From: an uncultured Dehalococcoidia bacterium
GTDB taxonomy: Bacteria; Chloroflexota; Dehalococcoidia; Lucifugimonadales; Lucifugimonadaceae
DNA: 64,000 nt
Assembly: GCA_958295935.1 (NCBI GenBank)
Contig: OY282385.1
Coordinates: forward strand, 1,302,001-1,366,000
Direction: 5' to 3'
Shown piece after piece: positions 34,159 to 43,383 of the stretch (the stretch's first letter is position 1; every line of letters starts with the position of its first letter). Made by a program: the position numbers and the translations under genes. The notes below the pieces were generated by a model. The model worked only from the letters and a program-made list of their open reading frames with translations, ran no database searches and was not told the origin of the DNA.

Positions 34159-35475
34159 CTAGCCCTCCGAAGACGAGACCCGCACCCCCGTACAACGAAC
34201 CGCCGGCAACCTAGCCGAACCAAACACCCACTCCGGCTCCGACGAAATACCCTCCACCCTGTTCAAAACCTCATACACGTTGCCCGCAATCATCGTGTCC
34301 TTGACCCGGCCAACGATCTGGCCGTTCTCAATCCGATACCCCAAAGCCACGTTGGCCTTGAAGTCGCCGCCCAGCTCATTCCCTTGACCCGCGCCCAGCA
34401 ACTGCTCCACGACCAACCCATCCTCTATTCCGGCAAACAGATCGTCATACCGAGTATCGCCGCCCGCCGCGTCGATCACCGAAGCGCCCGGCGACGGCGC
34501 AGATGCAAGACCCCGACGCGCAGATCCCGTGCTCGACGTCCCCGCCCTGCCAGCGCTCTGAAGATCGAACAGCCCCTCGCACACGACACCCCCCTTTATC
34601 AGCGCAACCTTGCGGCTAGGCGTCCCCTCAGCGTCGCATGGCCTGCTCCGGCTGGCGAAGGGAATCGTCGGATCATCAAACAACGAAACACCTTCGTCGA
34701 ACACCCTCTCGCCCGAACGACCCGTCAGCGGAGACGTGCCGGTCGATAGGTTCTTGCCATTGAACCCCGACATAAGAGGCCCAAGCAGCGTTCCATGCAC
34801 CCCGCGAGGAGTGAAGATCACCGGAACTTCGCCCGACGGCGCCGGCGCAAGCTCCCTGGAGAACTCCAACTGCCGCAGGATCTCCGAAAGAATTCGCTCG
34901 ATCTCCTCATCCCCAAAACTTCGGCGCGATCCGTGCCCTGCCCAGACGTTCAGAATATCCGTACCCCTGATCAGTTGGCCGCTAACGAACGCCTGGTAAG
35001 CGCTCTGATCATACGAATACTCCGACCCGGAAGAGTTGCCTATCCACGTCCTGCCCCACGTCTTGACAATCTCGGCATCGCATAGCAGCTCCGGCCAATC
35101 CTCCCGCAACCTGCCGATCATCTCCCGACCGGTCTCAACCATCCGCTCCGTAGTGACCTCCTGGACCTTCTCGTCGAAAACCGGCACGTCCAAGTAGTCG
35201 GCAGGCGAAGGAAACTCGAACGACGCCTCAGAACCGAACTCCGCCAGCCCCGCCGCTCTGTCCACCAACTCCGGCTCGATATCAGGGTTCGTCGTCGAGA
35301 CAAAACCGATCCGACCATCGCAAATCACCCGAAGAGCCGCCCCGGACTGCTCCGCCGACGAAATTTCCTTCAGACGGTTCGACTCGAAAGACACCGGACG
35401 GCTCTCCACCTCCAGCCGGTATACCTCCGCCTGACCAAGCCGCTTCGAGGCCTCTTCGAGCAGTGCGTCCGTCAT
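34159..35475 (-). CDS. pmbA: TldE/PmbA-family metalloprotease subunit
   Basis: A protein of about 438 aa of the TldD/PmbA family. The N-terminus (EVYRLEVESRPVSFESNRLKEI) and the C-terminal domain (LGAGQGNELGGDFKANVALGYRIENGQIVGRVKDTMIAGNVYEVL in pieces) are characteristic. It lacks the HExxxH motif, as expected for the TldE/PmbA partner, which pairs with TldD to degrade unfolded peptides or mature small peptides. The ATG at 35475 is preferred over a TTG at 35484. It begins about 20 nt after the tldD stop, so the two genes form an operon. Known systems use the TldD/E heterodimer for microcin B17 processing and CcdA turnover; the substrate here is unknown. Confidence 0.9.
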   Translation of the reverse strand: MTDALLEEASKRLGQAEVYRLEVESRPVSFESNRLKEISSAEQSGAALRVICDGRIGFVSTTNPDIEPELVDRAAGLAEFGSEASFEFPSPADYLDVPVFDEKVQEVTTERMVETGREMIGRLREDWPELLCDAEIVKTWGRTWIGNSSGSEYSYDQSAYQAFVSGQLIRGTDILNVWAGHGSRRSFGDEEIERILSEILRQLEFSRELAPAPSGEVPVIFTPRGVHGTLLGPLMSGFNGKNLSTGTSPLTGRSGERVFDEGVSLFDDPTIPFASRSRPCDAEGTPSRKVALIKGGVVCEGLFDLQSAGRAGTSSTGSARRGLASAPSPGASVIDAAGGDTRYDDLFAGIEDGLVVEQLLGAGQGNELGGDFKANVALGYRIENGQIVGRVKDTMIAGNVYEVLNRVEGISSEPEWVFGSARLPAVRCTGVRVSSSEG

Positions 35476-35493
35476 CTCTGGCAACCCCCGCTC

Positions 35494-36867
35494 TCAAGCC
35501 CCGGAAATGAGGCTTGAACGTATCCTTATGTGCGGGCTGCCGTTAGACACCGGCAAAGGCATCTGGCCCCCCTTGCCGCAGCCGCCCCCCTGGTTCATCG
35601 CCAAGTCGTTACCTATCGCATCGATATTGTGCAAAGTCGTAAAGACGTTCCCCGTCAGCATCACCGGCCTCACCGCCTCCTCCACCCGACCGTTACGGAT
35701 CATGTACGCCTCGCCCGAGGAAAAGGTGAACATCTCGTTCTGGGTCATACCGCCGTACCAGTTCTTCACGTAAAGACCCTTATCCACGCCCTCCAGCAAA
35801 TCCTCGAACGAAGCCTCCCCGTTCTCGATGATCGTGTTCGTCATTCGCACAATCGGAGGGTAGCCGTGAGATATGGCGCGCGCATTGCCCGTCGGAGACT
35901 CACACATACGGGCCGCCGTCTCACGCGAATGAAGACGCCCAACCAGCTCACCCTCCCTTATCAAGTCGGTTCGAGTAGCAGGCGTGCCTTCCTCGTCATA
36001 CGCGAAACTGCCCCGCAAACCCGGCATCGCCGCACCGTCCACGACGTTCAGGTGCCTGCCGCCGAACTTCTTGCCCAGAACCATGATCTCCTGAAGCTTC
36101 TCGTTCTCTGCCACGTTGTCCGACTCAGACAAATGCCCGAACGCCTCATGCACGAAAACGCCCGCAAGCACCGGGTCCAATATCGCCGTCCACTCGCCGC
36201 CGCTGATGGGCTTGGCATCCAGCAGGCTGACAGCACGATTCGCAGCAGCCAGAACCTCCTCGTCCAGCCCCTCTACAAGCGCATAATCCCCGGCCGATCC
36301 AATGCTGAACCCCGCCTGCTGCACGTCCCCATTGCGACGCGCTTGGGCCGAAATGCGCGCTATCACGTGAACACGCGTCTGCTCTATGTACGAACCATCC
36401 GAGTTGCACAGGAAAATCTTACGAGAAGTGTCGCCGTAGACCATGTCGGAACTCTGTACCCCGTCTACCGACCACACCAGATCGTTATAGTGGTCCATCT
36501 GCCGCTTCTTCTCGCCAAGAGAAACAGCCCCCGGATCCTTGATGAGCGTCGGCTCCACCACGTCGAGGTGAGCGTCAACCTCCGCAAAGTGGCTCCCGTC
36601 CCCCCCAACGGAACGAGCGTGGGAAACCGCCTCCGAGACGCGTTTCCTCAAACCCGTAAGATCGTTGAAGCACACGAAACCCCAGCCCCCTTCCACCAGC
36701 GCACGAACGTTCCCGCCTCTCACTGAAACGCGGGATATGTCCTCCAACGACTTCCCCCGGTAGGTGAGCCTCGTCGAGTCGGACTCCTCGATGCGAATCT
36801 CACAGTAGTCCGCCCCGTGGCCTCGGAGGGCATCCTCGATCAAGTCGCGAAATGACACCGCGTTCAT
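35494..36867 (-). CDS. tldD: TldD-family metalloprotease
   Basis: About 457 aa with the zinc-binding HEAFGH motif (HExxxH) in VFVHEAFGHLSESD near the middle of the protein, followed by the family signatures YDEEGTPATRTDLIREGELVG and NGRVEEAVRPVMLTGNVFTTL. It is the catalytic half of the TldD/TldE protease. I prefer the ATG at 36867, with AAAGGC upstream, over a GTG nine codons earlier. It is the first gene of the tldD-pmbA pair and diverges from folC across about 180 bp. Confidence 0.92.
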   Translation of the reverse strand: MNAVSFRDLIEDALRGHGADYCEIRIEESDSTRLTYRGKSLEDISRVSVRGGNVRALVEGGWGFVCFNDLTGLRKRVSEAVSHARSVGGDGSHFAEVDAHLDVVEPTLIKDPGAVSLGEKKRQMDHYNDLVWSVDGVQSSDMVYGDTSRKIFLCNSDGSYIEQTRVHVIARISAQARRNGDVQQAGFSIGSAGDYALVEGLDEEVLAAANRAVSLLDAKPISGGEWTAILDPVLAGVFVHEAFGHLSESDNVAENEKLQEIMVLGKKFGGRHLNVVDGAAMPGLRGSFAYDEEGTPATRTDLIREGELVGRLHSRETAARMCESPTGNARAISHGYPPIVRMTNTIIENGEASFEDLLEGVDKGLYVKNWYGGMTQNEMFTFSSGEAYMIRNGRVEEAVRPVMLTGNVFTTLHNIDAIGNDLAMNQGGGCGKGGQMPLPVSNGSPHIRIRSSLISGA

Positions 36868-37044
36868 ACTGCCTTTCAAAGTCCCGGACCGCACAGACCG
36901 TACTGTCAGCCCGTAGCCGGGAGACTACCCCATACTAGCAACGACACCCAGCCCGTAGAGACCTCGTGCCCCATAATCTTCACAGTACCACGCCCGCTCC
37001 CCCAAGGTCTGCCCCAAAGCTCAACCCTAATACCCTCAGATCCC

Positions 37045-38466
37045 ATGAGATACCAAGACGCGATAGACCGGCTGCTTACTCTGGCCGACTTCGAACGCAA
37101 GTCACGCGCCCATGAGCCGCCCGACTTCCACCTGCAGCGCATGGAACTGCTGCTCGCCAAACTGGGAGACCCACACCTCGCCGTTCCGGTTATTCACGTT
37201 GCCGGGTCGAAAGGCAAAGGAAGCGTCTGCGCCCTCATCGCCTCCGCACTATCCGCAAACGGTCTGCACACCGGCCTATACACCTCACCCCACCTGCACC
37301 GGTTCACAGAACGCATCCGCGTCGACGGCCTTCCAATGGACGAAAACGACTTCGCCGCACTCATCGAAAAGCTGTGGCCCGAAGTCGAGGCGATAGAGGC
37401 GAAGCGCAAAGTCGGGGTAGTCAGCGTTTTTGAGATGCTGACCGCCATGGCATTTGTACACTTCCGGGAGGTAGCCGCCGACTGCGCCGTCATCGAGGTC
37501 GGGCTGGGAGGACGCCTTGACGCCACCAACCTCGTTAAGCCCGAAGTGTCCGTCATCACCCCTGTCAGCCTGGACCACGTCGCAGTACTCGGAAACACCA
37601 TCGCCAAGATCGCAGCCGAAAAGGCCGGAATTGTCAAACCCGGAACACCTGTCGCATCAGCCCCGCAGCGCCCCGACGGCGAACGCGTGCTGCGAAACAA
37701 AGCCGAAGATCTCAAAGCCCCGTTCCTCTACGCCCCCCATGCCGTACGCCTGCTTGCATCCAACCACTCCGGAACAGCGCCCCAAAGTCTCCGTTTCAGC
37801 GGAAAGCGCGGGGAATACCACGTACGCCTCCCGCTGCTCGGCGAGCACCAGATAGAGAACGTGCGGACAGCCATAACCGCCCTTGAGGCCCTCGGCAAAG
37901 GATTCAAAGAACTCGATATCCGTACGAGCCGGATATCCGCCGGACTGTCCGCCGTTAGCTGGCCCGCTCGCACCGAGGTCATTCAACAGCGAGCGCCGAC
38001 CATCCTCGTCGACGGCGCCCACAACGAAGACTCAGGCCGAGCCCTCATGCACGCCATCCGCCGACACTTCGGAGACCACAAAGACGTCGTGCTCATACTC
38101 GGCGGAACCAAAGGCCACGATCAGACCGCCGTCGCCCGCCAACTCTCATCCCTGAATCCCAGAGTGGTCGTCACAAGATCCAGGCACCCAAAGGCCATAC
38201 GTCCCAATGAATTCGCCGACGTCCTGAAGCGCGATAATGTCCCTGTGCAGGCCGTATCCTTAGACACGGCCTCCGCGCTAGAAACCGCTCGAAGTATGTG
38301 CGGCCCAAAGACGCTTCTGGTAGCCGCAGGCTCTCTGTTCGTAGCCGCCGAAATCAGAGAAATCGTTCTCAAAATCGACCCGGAGACGTACCCGGACCTG
38401 AAAGGTCCCTTGACCCGGACATACGATTCAAGTGCCAACGTCTCATCGAAAATAGGTCCCGGGTAA
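37045..38466 (+). CDS. folC: Bifunctional folylpolyglutamate synthase/dihydrofolate synthase
   Basis: A 473-aa Mur-ligase-family enzyme that adds glutamate to dihydropteroate or folates in an ATP-dependent step of folate synthesis. The P-loop is GSKGKGS at residues 54-60. Other family features are YTSPHLHRFTERIRVDG, VIEVGLGGRLDATN, SLDHVAVLGNTIAKIAAEKAGI and VDGAHNEDS. Length is slightly above the usual 420-440 because of a C-terminal tail. The stop codon lies inside the ribosome site of the following fabF-like gene, so the two are coupled. Confidence 0.92.
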   Translation: MRYQDAIDRLLTLADFERKSRAHEPPDFHLQRMELLLAKLGDPHLAVPVIHVAGSKGKGSVCALIASALSANGLHTGLYTSPHLHRFTERIRVDGLPMDENDFAALIEKLWPEVEAIEAKRKVGVVSVFEMLTAMAFVHFREVAADCAVIEVGLGGRLDATNLVKPEVSVITPVSLDHVAVLGNTIAKIAAEKAGIVKPGTPVASAPQRPDGERVLRNKAEDLKAPFLYAPHAVRLLASNHSGTAPQSLRFSGKRGEYHVRLPLLGEHQIENVRTAITALEALGKGFKELDIRTSRISAGLSAVSWPARTEVIQQRAPTILVDGAHNEDSGRALMHAIRRHFGDHKDVVLILGGTKGHDQTAVARQLSSLNPRVVVTRSRHPKAIRPNEFADVLKRDNVPVQAVSLDTASALETARSMCGPKTLLVAAGSLFVAAEIREIVLKIDPETYPDLKGPLTRTYDSSANVSSKIGPG

Positions 38467-38477
38467 GGAGCAAAAAC

Positions 38478-39728
38478 ATGGATGAAAATGGTCGCCGCAC
38501 TCGCGCCGTCGTAACCGGCATGGGCGCGCTGACCTGTTTGGGATCCTCCGTAGAGGACTTCTGGGAGGGCCTCACGGACGGTCGGTCAGGCATCGCCCCA
38601 CTCACACTCACTGAGACCGAGGGATACACCTGCAAGATAGGCGGCGAAGTACGAGACTTCAACCCCACCAAGTACGTGGACCGCAAGGAGGCCCGCCGCC
38701 TGGGACGATTCTCGCAACTCGCCGTAGGCGCCACCGCGGAGGCGATCGCAAACGCCCAACTTGAAATGCCAGCCGAAGATCCGGACCGGGTCGCAGTACT
38801 GCTCGGATGCGGCGCCGGCGGGCTGCCCGAAACCGACAACCAGTCACGCATCATGGCCCGAAGGCACGGCATGAGAATGAGCCCCTTCTATATCCCCATG
38901 ATGCTAGCCAACATGGCAGCCGCAAACGTAAGCCGTCTCTTTGGCGCCACCGGATACACAAACACCTGCATCACCGCCTGCGCAGCGGGCACTCAGGCCA
39001 TCGGAGAGGCCGCCGAGGTCATACGCAGAGGCGCGGCAGACGTGGTCATCACAGGAGGCACCGAAGCAGGCATCTGTGAACTCGGGCTGGGCGGGTTCTG
39101 CACTATCCACGCTCTTACCACGCGCAATGACGACCCCGAAGCCGCAAGCCGACCTTTCGACAAAGACCGGGACGGATTCGCACCGGCCGAAGGCGCAGGA
39201 ATCGTAATCCTCGAGAGCGAGGCCCACGCACGAGCAAGAGGCGCACGATTCAACGTCGAAATCGCCGGATGGGGAGTAACCTCCGACGCTTATCACCTCG
39301 TCCAACCTCACGCACAGGGCACCGGGGCCGCTAAGGCGATCCGGCTAGCCCTCGACGACGCAGGAATAGAAGTCGAACAGGTCCAATACGTCAATGCGCA
39401 CGGCACGTCCACACCGGCAAACGACAAGTCAGAGACCCTCGCCATCAAGCAGGCCATGGGACAACACGCATACAACGTTCCCATCAGTTCCACCAAGTCC
39501 ATGATCGGCCATTCGCTTGGCGCCGCAGGCGCGCTCGAAGCCATAGCATCCATAAAGACCATTGAGGATGGCGTGATACACCCGACCATCAACTACGAAA
39601 CGCCCGATCCTGACTGCGACCTCGACTACGTACCAAACCTCAAGCGGGAACAAGCCGTTGACGTAGCCCTCTCCAACAGCTTCGGCTTCGGCGGTCAAAA
39701 TGCCTGCTTGATCATGCGGAGACGCTAA
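38478..39728 (+). CDS. fabF: Beta-ketoacyl-ACP synthase II
   Basis: 416 aa with the full thiolase-fold ketosynthase catalytic set: Cys 168 in NTCITACAAGTQ, His in NAHGTSTPAND, His in KSMIGHSLGAAGALE, and the C-terminal SNSFGFGGQNACL. It elongates acyl-ACP with malonyl-ACP in fatty-acid synthesis. I chose the ATG at 38478 because AAGGAG (38465-38470) is well placed and the core starts a few residues later; the same frame is open further upstream but overlaps folC. It follows folC by 11 nt. No acyl-carrier-protein or other fab gene adjoins it. Confidence 0.94.
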   Translation: MDENGRRTRAVVTGMGALTCLGSSVEDFWEGLTDGRSGIAPLTLTETEGYTCKIGGEVRDFNPTKYVDRKEARRLGRFSQLAVGATAEAIANAQLEMPAEDPDRVAVLLGCGAGGLPETDNQSRIMARRHGMRMSPFYIPMMLANMAAANVSRLFGATGYTNTCITACAAGTQAIGEAAEVIRRGAADVVITGGTEAGICELGLGGFCTIHALTTRNDDPEAASRPFDKDRDGFAPAEGAGIVILESEAHARARGARFNVEIAGWGVTSDAYHLVQPHAQGTGAAKAIRLALDDAGIEVEQVQYVNAHGTSTPANDKSETLAIKQAMGQHAYNVPISSTKSMIGHSLGAAGALEAIASIKTIEDGVIHPTINYETPDPDCDLDYVPNLKREQAVDVALSNSFGFGGQNACLIMRRR

Positions 39729-39989
39729 AGTGCAGGCCCGGACGGTTAGCGACTGTAAGAAGCCTTCAGCCAGGCGCTGAGACGCTCTGCCTTGGCGCCG
39801 CGCCGGCAGCCGGGCAGACCCATGCGGCTCTCGCAGTGAACTAGCTAGGAACGCGTTGGGGGGGTCGCAAAGCCCTAGACGCAGAGAAGAATCCTTGCGC
39901 GCTCTTCGGCTGAGAAAAAGAGCTTTGGCCTTGATTGTGGCGCGGTTTGATGATTAGATGGATTGAAGACTACTGATGGAGAAACAGTG
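39729..39989 (+). other. Intergenic region upstream of ferritin
   Basis: About 260 bp. A small hairpin (GCTCTT/AAGAGC, 39901-39923) may mark the end of the fabF transcript. A weak promoter candidate, TTGATT (39931-39936) and TTAGAT (39954-39959) 17 nt apart, lies 30 nt before the ferritin start. Nothing else is evident. Confidence 0.35.
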
Positions 39990-40484
39990 ATGCTAAGCCC
40001 AAAGATAGAAGCAGCCCTCAACGCACAGACCAACATGGAGTTCCAGGCGGCGTATCTGTACTTGGGCATGTCCCTGGACATGCGGCGCGCTGGATTCACC
40101 GGCGCGGCTGCATGGTTGCACGCTCAATATCGGGAGGAAGTCTCCCACGCCCACAAGATCATCGGCCACGTACAGGACCGCTTGGGCAACGTGCAGCTTC
40201 TCCCTCTTGATGCCCCATCCGTTACCTACGAACAGCCCATCGAGGTATTCCGAGCCACTCTGGAACACGAGAAGAAGGTCACAAGCGCCATTAACGACCT
40301 CGTGCGATTGGCGCAGGACGAAGGCGACTCCGCCGCCGAGAACCTACTCTCGTGGTTCGTGGACGAGCAGGTAGAAGAAGAAGCCACCGCAGCAGCCGTG
40401 GTTGCAAGGTTCGAAATGGCAGGCTCAAACAGCGCCGCCCTGCTAATGGTCGACTCGGAACTGTCTAGCCGGACGGAGAGCTAA
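39990..40484 (+). CDS. Ferritin-like iron-storage protein
   Basis: A 164-aa protein with the four-helix ferritin pattern: NAQTNMEFQAAYLYLGMSLDM (ferroxidase Glu and Tyr), EEVSHAHKIIGHVQDR (the ExxH ferroxidase pair), EHEKKVTSAINDL and SWFVDEQVEEEATAAAVV (FVxEQxEEE). It stores iron as a ferric mineral and limits Fenton chemistry. The ATG at 39990 has GGAG 8 nt upstream. An earlier in-frame ATG adds nine residues not typical of the family. Its stop codon shares bases with the stop of the convergent iron-ABC ATPase (CTAA), joining iron storage to iron uptake. Confidence 0.94.
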   Translation: MLSPKIEAALNAQTNMEFQAAYLYLGMSLDMRRAGFTGAAAWLHAQYREEVSHAHKIIGHVQDRLGNVQLLPLDAPSVTYEQPIEVFRATLEHEKKVTSAINDLVRLAQDEGDSAAENLLSWFVDEQVEEEATAAAVVARFEMAGSNSAALLMVDSELSSRTES

Positions 40485-41533
40485 CCGGGCCGAGGAAACA
40501 CCACTATCCTGTGACCGGGCCGCGCTTGTATCGCTACGCGGTCACCTTCGCTGAACACGTCAGCCGAGCGCTTTCGAACTCTTATAACCATCCCGGAAGG
40601 CAGATTCACACCGTACTCGGTGTACTCGCCTCGGAACTCCCGGTAGATGATTCGGGCATCCAGCCCTTCGTTCGAAGGTCCGATCTCTAATTCCGATGCG
40701 CGCAGCAGCGCCAGCGCCTCCGCGCCGTCGCCAAGCCCAGCCCCAGCGCCGTTCACCGGGAACGTCCCGGCCTCCGTCGTTACTTCCGACCCCCTGATCA
40801 CGCCCGGCGCCAACTTGCACGGGCCGATCAGAACGGCCACCTCCGGTGAAGCAGGGGACGCATAAACCTCGACAGGCGAACCCATCTGTTCCACGCGGCC
40901 GGCGCCCATCACCGCGATACGGTCCGCAAGCCCAAGAGCCTCTTCCCGGTCGTGCGTCACCAAAATAGTAGTCGCCCCAGCCTCCTTGACGATACGCCTG
41001 ACCTCCCGCCGAATCCCCGCCCGCAGCTCCCTGTCCAGGTTGCTGAAAGGCTCGTCCAGCAACAACGCCTCCGGCTCTGGAGCCAAAGCGCGAGCCAACG
41101 CCACACGCTGTTGCTGACCGCCCGACAATTCGTGCACGTAACGCTGCTCAAGCCCCATCAAACCCGTCAACTCCAGCATAGGCCCTATCCGTCGACGCTT
41201 ATCCGGCCCACTCGACGACCTGATACCAAAGGCAACGTTCTCCTCTACGGTAAGGTGCGGGAAAAGCGCATAGTCTTGGAAAACCATGCCCAGCCGGCGA
41301 TGGTTCGGAGGAACGTGTACGAACGAAGAAGCCACAAGCCGCTTGCCCAGCCGAACGTAGCCGGCCGACGCTCGCTCGAATCCCGCCAACACACGCAAGG
41401 CGGTCGTCTTTCCCGTGCCGCTCCGTCCCAGCACGCTCACGAATTCCCCCGACTGCGCCAGTAGAGAGAAGCCGTCCAGCACCGCATTAGACTCGCCAGG
41501 ATAAGTGCAGGCAACCCCGTCCATATGGATCAT
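40481..41533 (-). CDS. Ferric-iron-type ABC transporter ATPase
   Basis: About 350 aa with Walker A GRSGTGKTT, Q-loop VFQDYALFPH, signature LSGGQQQR, Walker B LLLDEPFSNLD and H-loop VTHDREEA, followed by a TOBE-type C-terminal domain, as in FbpC/CysA-class importers. I prefer the ATG at 41533 (AGGA 7 nt upstream; conserved core begins at once). An ATG at 41590 would add 19 residues. It is the last gene of the operon binding protein, permease, ATPase, and is convergent with ferritin. The ferric substrate is inferred from the binding protein and the context. Confidence 0.9.
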   Translation of the reverse strand: MIHMDGVACTYPGESNAVLDGFSLLAQSGEFVSVLGRSGTGKTTALRVLAGFERASAGYVRLGKRLVASSFVHVPPNHRRLGMVFQDYALFPHLTVEENVAFGIRSSSGPDKRRRIGPMLELTGLMGLEQRYVHELSGGQQQRVALARALAPEPEALLLDEPFSNLDRELRAGIRREVRRIVKEAGATTILVTHDREEALGLADRIAVMGAGRVEQMGSPVEVYASPASPEVAVLIGPCKLAPGVIRGSEVTTEAGTFPVNGAGAGLGDGAEALALLRASELEIGPSNEGLDARIIYREFRGEYTEYGVNLPSGMVIRVRKRSADVFSEGDRVAIQARPGHRIVVFPRPG

Positions 41534-41621
41534 ACCGGTTTCCTGCCGGCCGGTATCAAACGACGAGACTGCGTTTTTCCAAGGAAGCATTACGATGACT
41601 GTCCCATAAGGCAGGCGGTCA

Positions 41622-43253
41622 TTACGCAGAGTTTCTCATCCGACGATCTCTGAATACCAAAAAGGCAGTGGGAATCCCCGCCGCGATGATCAACAGAAGC
41701 GCCGGCGCCGCCGCACGCGCAAAGTAAGCCTCCGAGGCCGCAGCCCAGATCGAGGTCGCCAGCGTGCGCGTACCGATGGGGCTGAGTATCAGGCTCGCCG
41801 GAAGCTCCTTCATCGTCATCAGAAACACCAGCGCAGCGCCGGCAAGCGCGCCCGGAAGAGTCAGAGGAAGCGTTACCTGCAACGTTGCCTGCCAGCCTGA
41901 TTTCCCCAGACCCCGCGCCGCCTCCAAAATGCGCGGCCTGATCTGCAATAGCGATGACCTCACGCTGCCCACCGCCGCAGGAAGAAACAACACCGCATAC
42001 GCGAAAATTAGCAAGGCCGTCGTCTGATAGAGCGGGCGCACCGCGTTTAACCCGAAGAAAACCAGCGCCAGCGCAATCACTATACCCGGCAGACCGAAAC
42101 CAACATACGTAGAAAGCTCGATCACCCGGCTGAACGGGCCGCGATACCGGGCAGACAGAGTCGCCACGGGTACGGCGGCCAACACGCTAACGCCGGCAGC
42201 CAGCAGAGAGAAGTAGAGCGAGTTCCTGAGAGGTCCCCACAGCGGCGACAACTCCTCGCCGTTCGACAACCCTCTGACCAGCCACCAGCCCAGAATCATC
42301 ACCGGCGCGACAAGACCTGCCACCACCGGCAACAACGCCAACCCGAACGCGGGCCAGCGCCAGCCGCCCAGTTGCGTGAGACGGGGCGGCCGCGCAACTC
42401 CCGTGGAACTGCGGTAGACGCGACCGCGACTCCGGGTAAAACCCTCCAGGAAAAGCAACACCACGGCCAGAACAACCAGTACAAGAGATAGCGCCGCCGC
42501 GATGGAACGGTCAACCGAAGTCTCATATTGGGTGTATATCGCAGCCGTAAACGTCTCGTAGCGCATCAGCGCCACGCCCCCAAAGTCGCTTAGAGCGTAC
42601 AGAGCCGCAAGCAGAGCCCCGCCCGCTATCGCAGGCCGGAGAAGGGGAAGCGTGACCGACCAGAAGGTCCGGAAGGGCCCGTATCCCAGGCCGCGGGCAG
42701 CCTCCTGCATCGAAGGATCCAGGCGGCGAAGCGCCCCGCGAACGGTCAGGAACACGTAGGGATAGCTTATGAGGGTGATCACCATAACCGCACCAGGCAA
42801 CCCATAAATGCTAGGCATGCGGTCGAGTCCGAACGGTACCGCCAAAACCTGCTGCAAAAGCCCTGACGGTCCGAACATTTCTAGGGCCGTCATCGCCATG
42901 ATGTAGCTCGGAGTCACCAGCGGCAGCGCCGCCGCAACCGTTAGCACTCTCCTGTATGGCAGATCCGACCGGGTGACTAGCCAGGCCATGGGGACTGCCA
43001 GCAAGATTGAGAAACCCGTGACCATCACAACCAACAGGCCGGTACGCCCCAGGATCTGGGCCGTACGAGCACGGGCTATGATGTCCCAGGCCTCTGTTCC
43101 TCCGTCTAACGTCCTGATAATCAGGTAGAAGACAGGCAATACCGCCGCCAGCGCAACAAGCCCGGCAACCGCGACAAGACCCGTCGGAGGCATAAGCCGC
43201 CAACGGGTGGAAATATAAGGAACACGCGACAGAGCGGCCTGTGAAAGGGCCAC
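41622..43253 (-). CDS. Ferric-iron-type ABC transporter permease, fused double-domain (FbpB-like)
   Basis: 543 aa containing two BPD-type permease halves in tandem, each with about six membrane helices and an EAA-type cytoplasmic loop: EAARGLGYGPFRTFWSVTLPLL in the first half and EAARGLGKSGWQATLQVTLPLT in the second. Double-length permeases of this kind are typical of iron(III) importers (FbpB/SfuB/AfuB). The gene is 31-90 nt from its ATPase partner, depending on which ATPase start is used, and about 130 nt downstream of the binding-protein gene. Confidence 0.93.
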   Translation of the reverse strand: MALSQAALSRVPYISTRWRLMPPTGLVAVAGLVALAAVLPVFYLIIRTLDGGTEAWDIIARARTAQILGRTGLLVVMVTGFSILLAVPMAWLVTRSDLPYRRVLTVAAALPLVTPSYIMAMTALEMFGPSGLLQQVLAVPFGLDRMPSIYGLPGAVMVITLISYPYVFLTVRGALRRLDPSMQEAARGLGYGPFRTFWSVTLPLLRPAIAGGALLAALYALSDFGGVALMRYETFTAAIYTQYETSVDRSIAAALSLVLVVLAVVLLFLEGFTRSRGRVYRSSTGVARPPRLTQLGGWRWPAFGLALLPVVAGLVAPVMILGWWLVRGLSNGEELSPLWGPLRNSLYFSLLAAGVSVLAAVPVATLSARYRGPFSRVIELSTYVGFGLPGIVIALALVFFGLNAVRPLYQTTALLIFAYAVLFLPAAVGSVRSSLLQIRPRILEAARGLGKSGWQATLQVTLPLTLPGALAGAALVFLMTMKELPASLILSPIGTRTLATSIWAAASEAYFARAAAPALLLIIAAGIPTAFLVFRDRRMRNSA

Positions 43254-43383
43254 TGAAAATCTCTCTCCTGTTTTGTCAGGCTGAAGATCAAGCCCGATTC
43301 GGGACGGCTCAGCTACCCTTCACGACACCCCGCAAATTTCATGCCGTCACAACGGACAGCTTCGCTCCCACCAGGTCCGCAGT

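Noticed and set aside
35530-36726. 398-codon plus-strand ORF antisense to tldD
   Set aside because: His/Arg/Val-rich shadow of the well-supported tldD frame.
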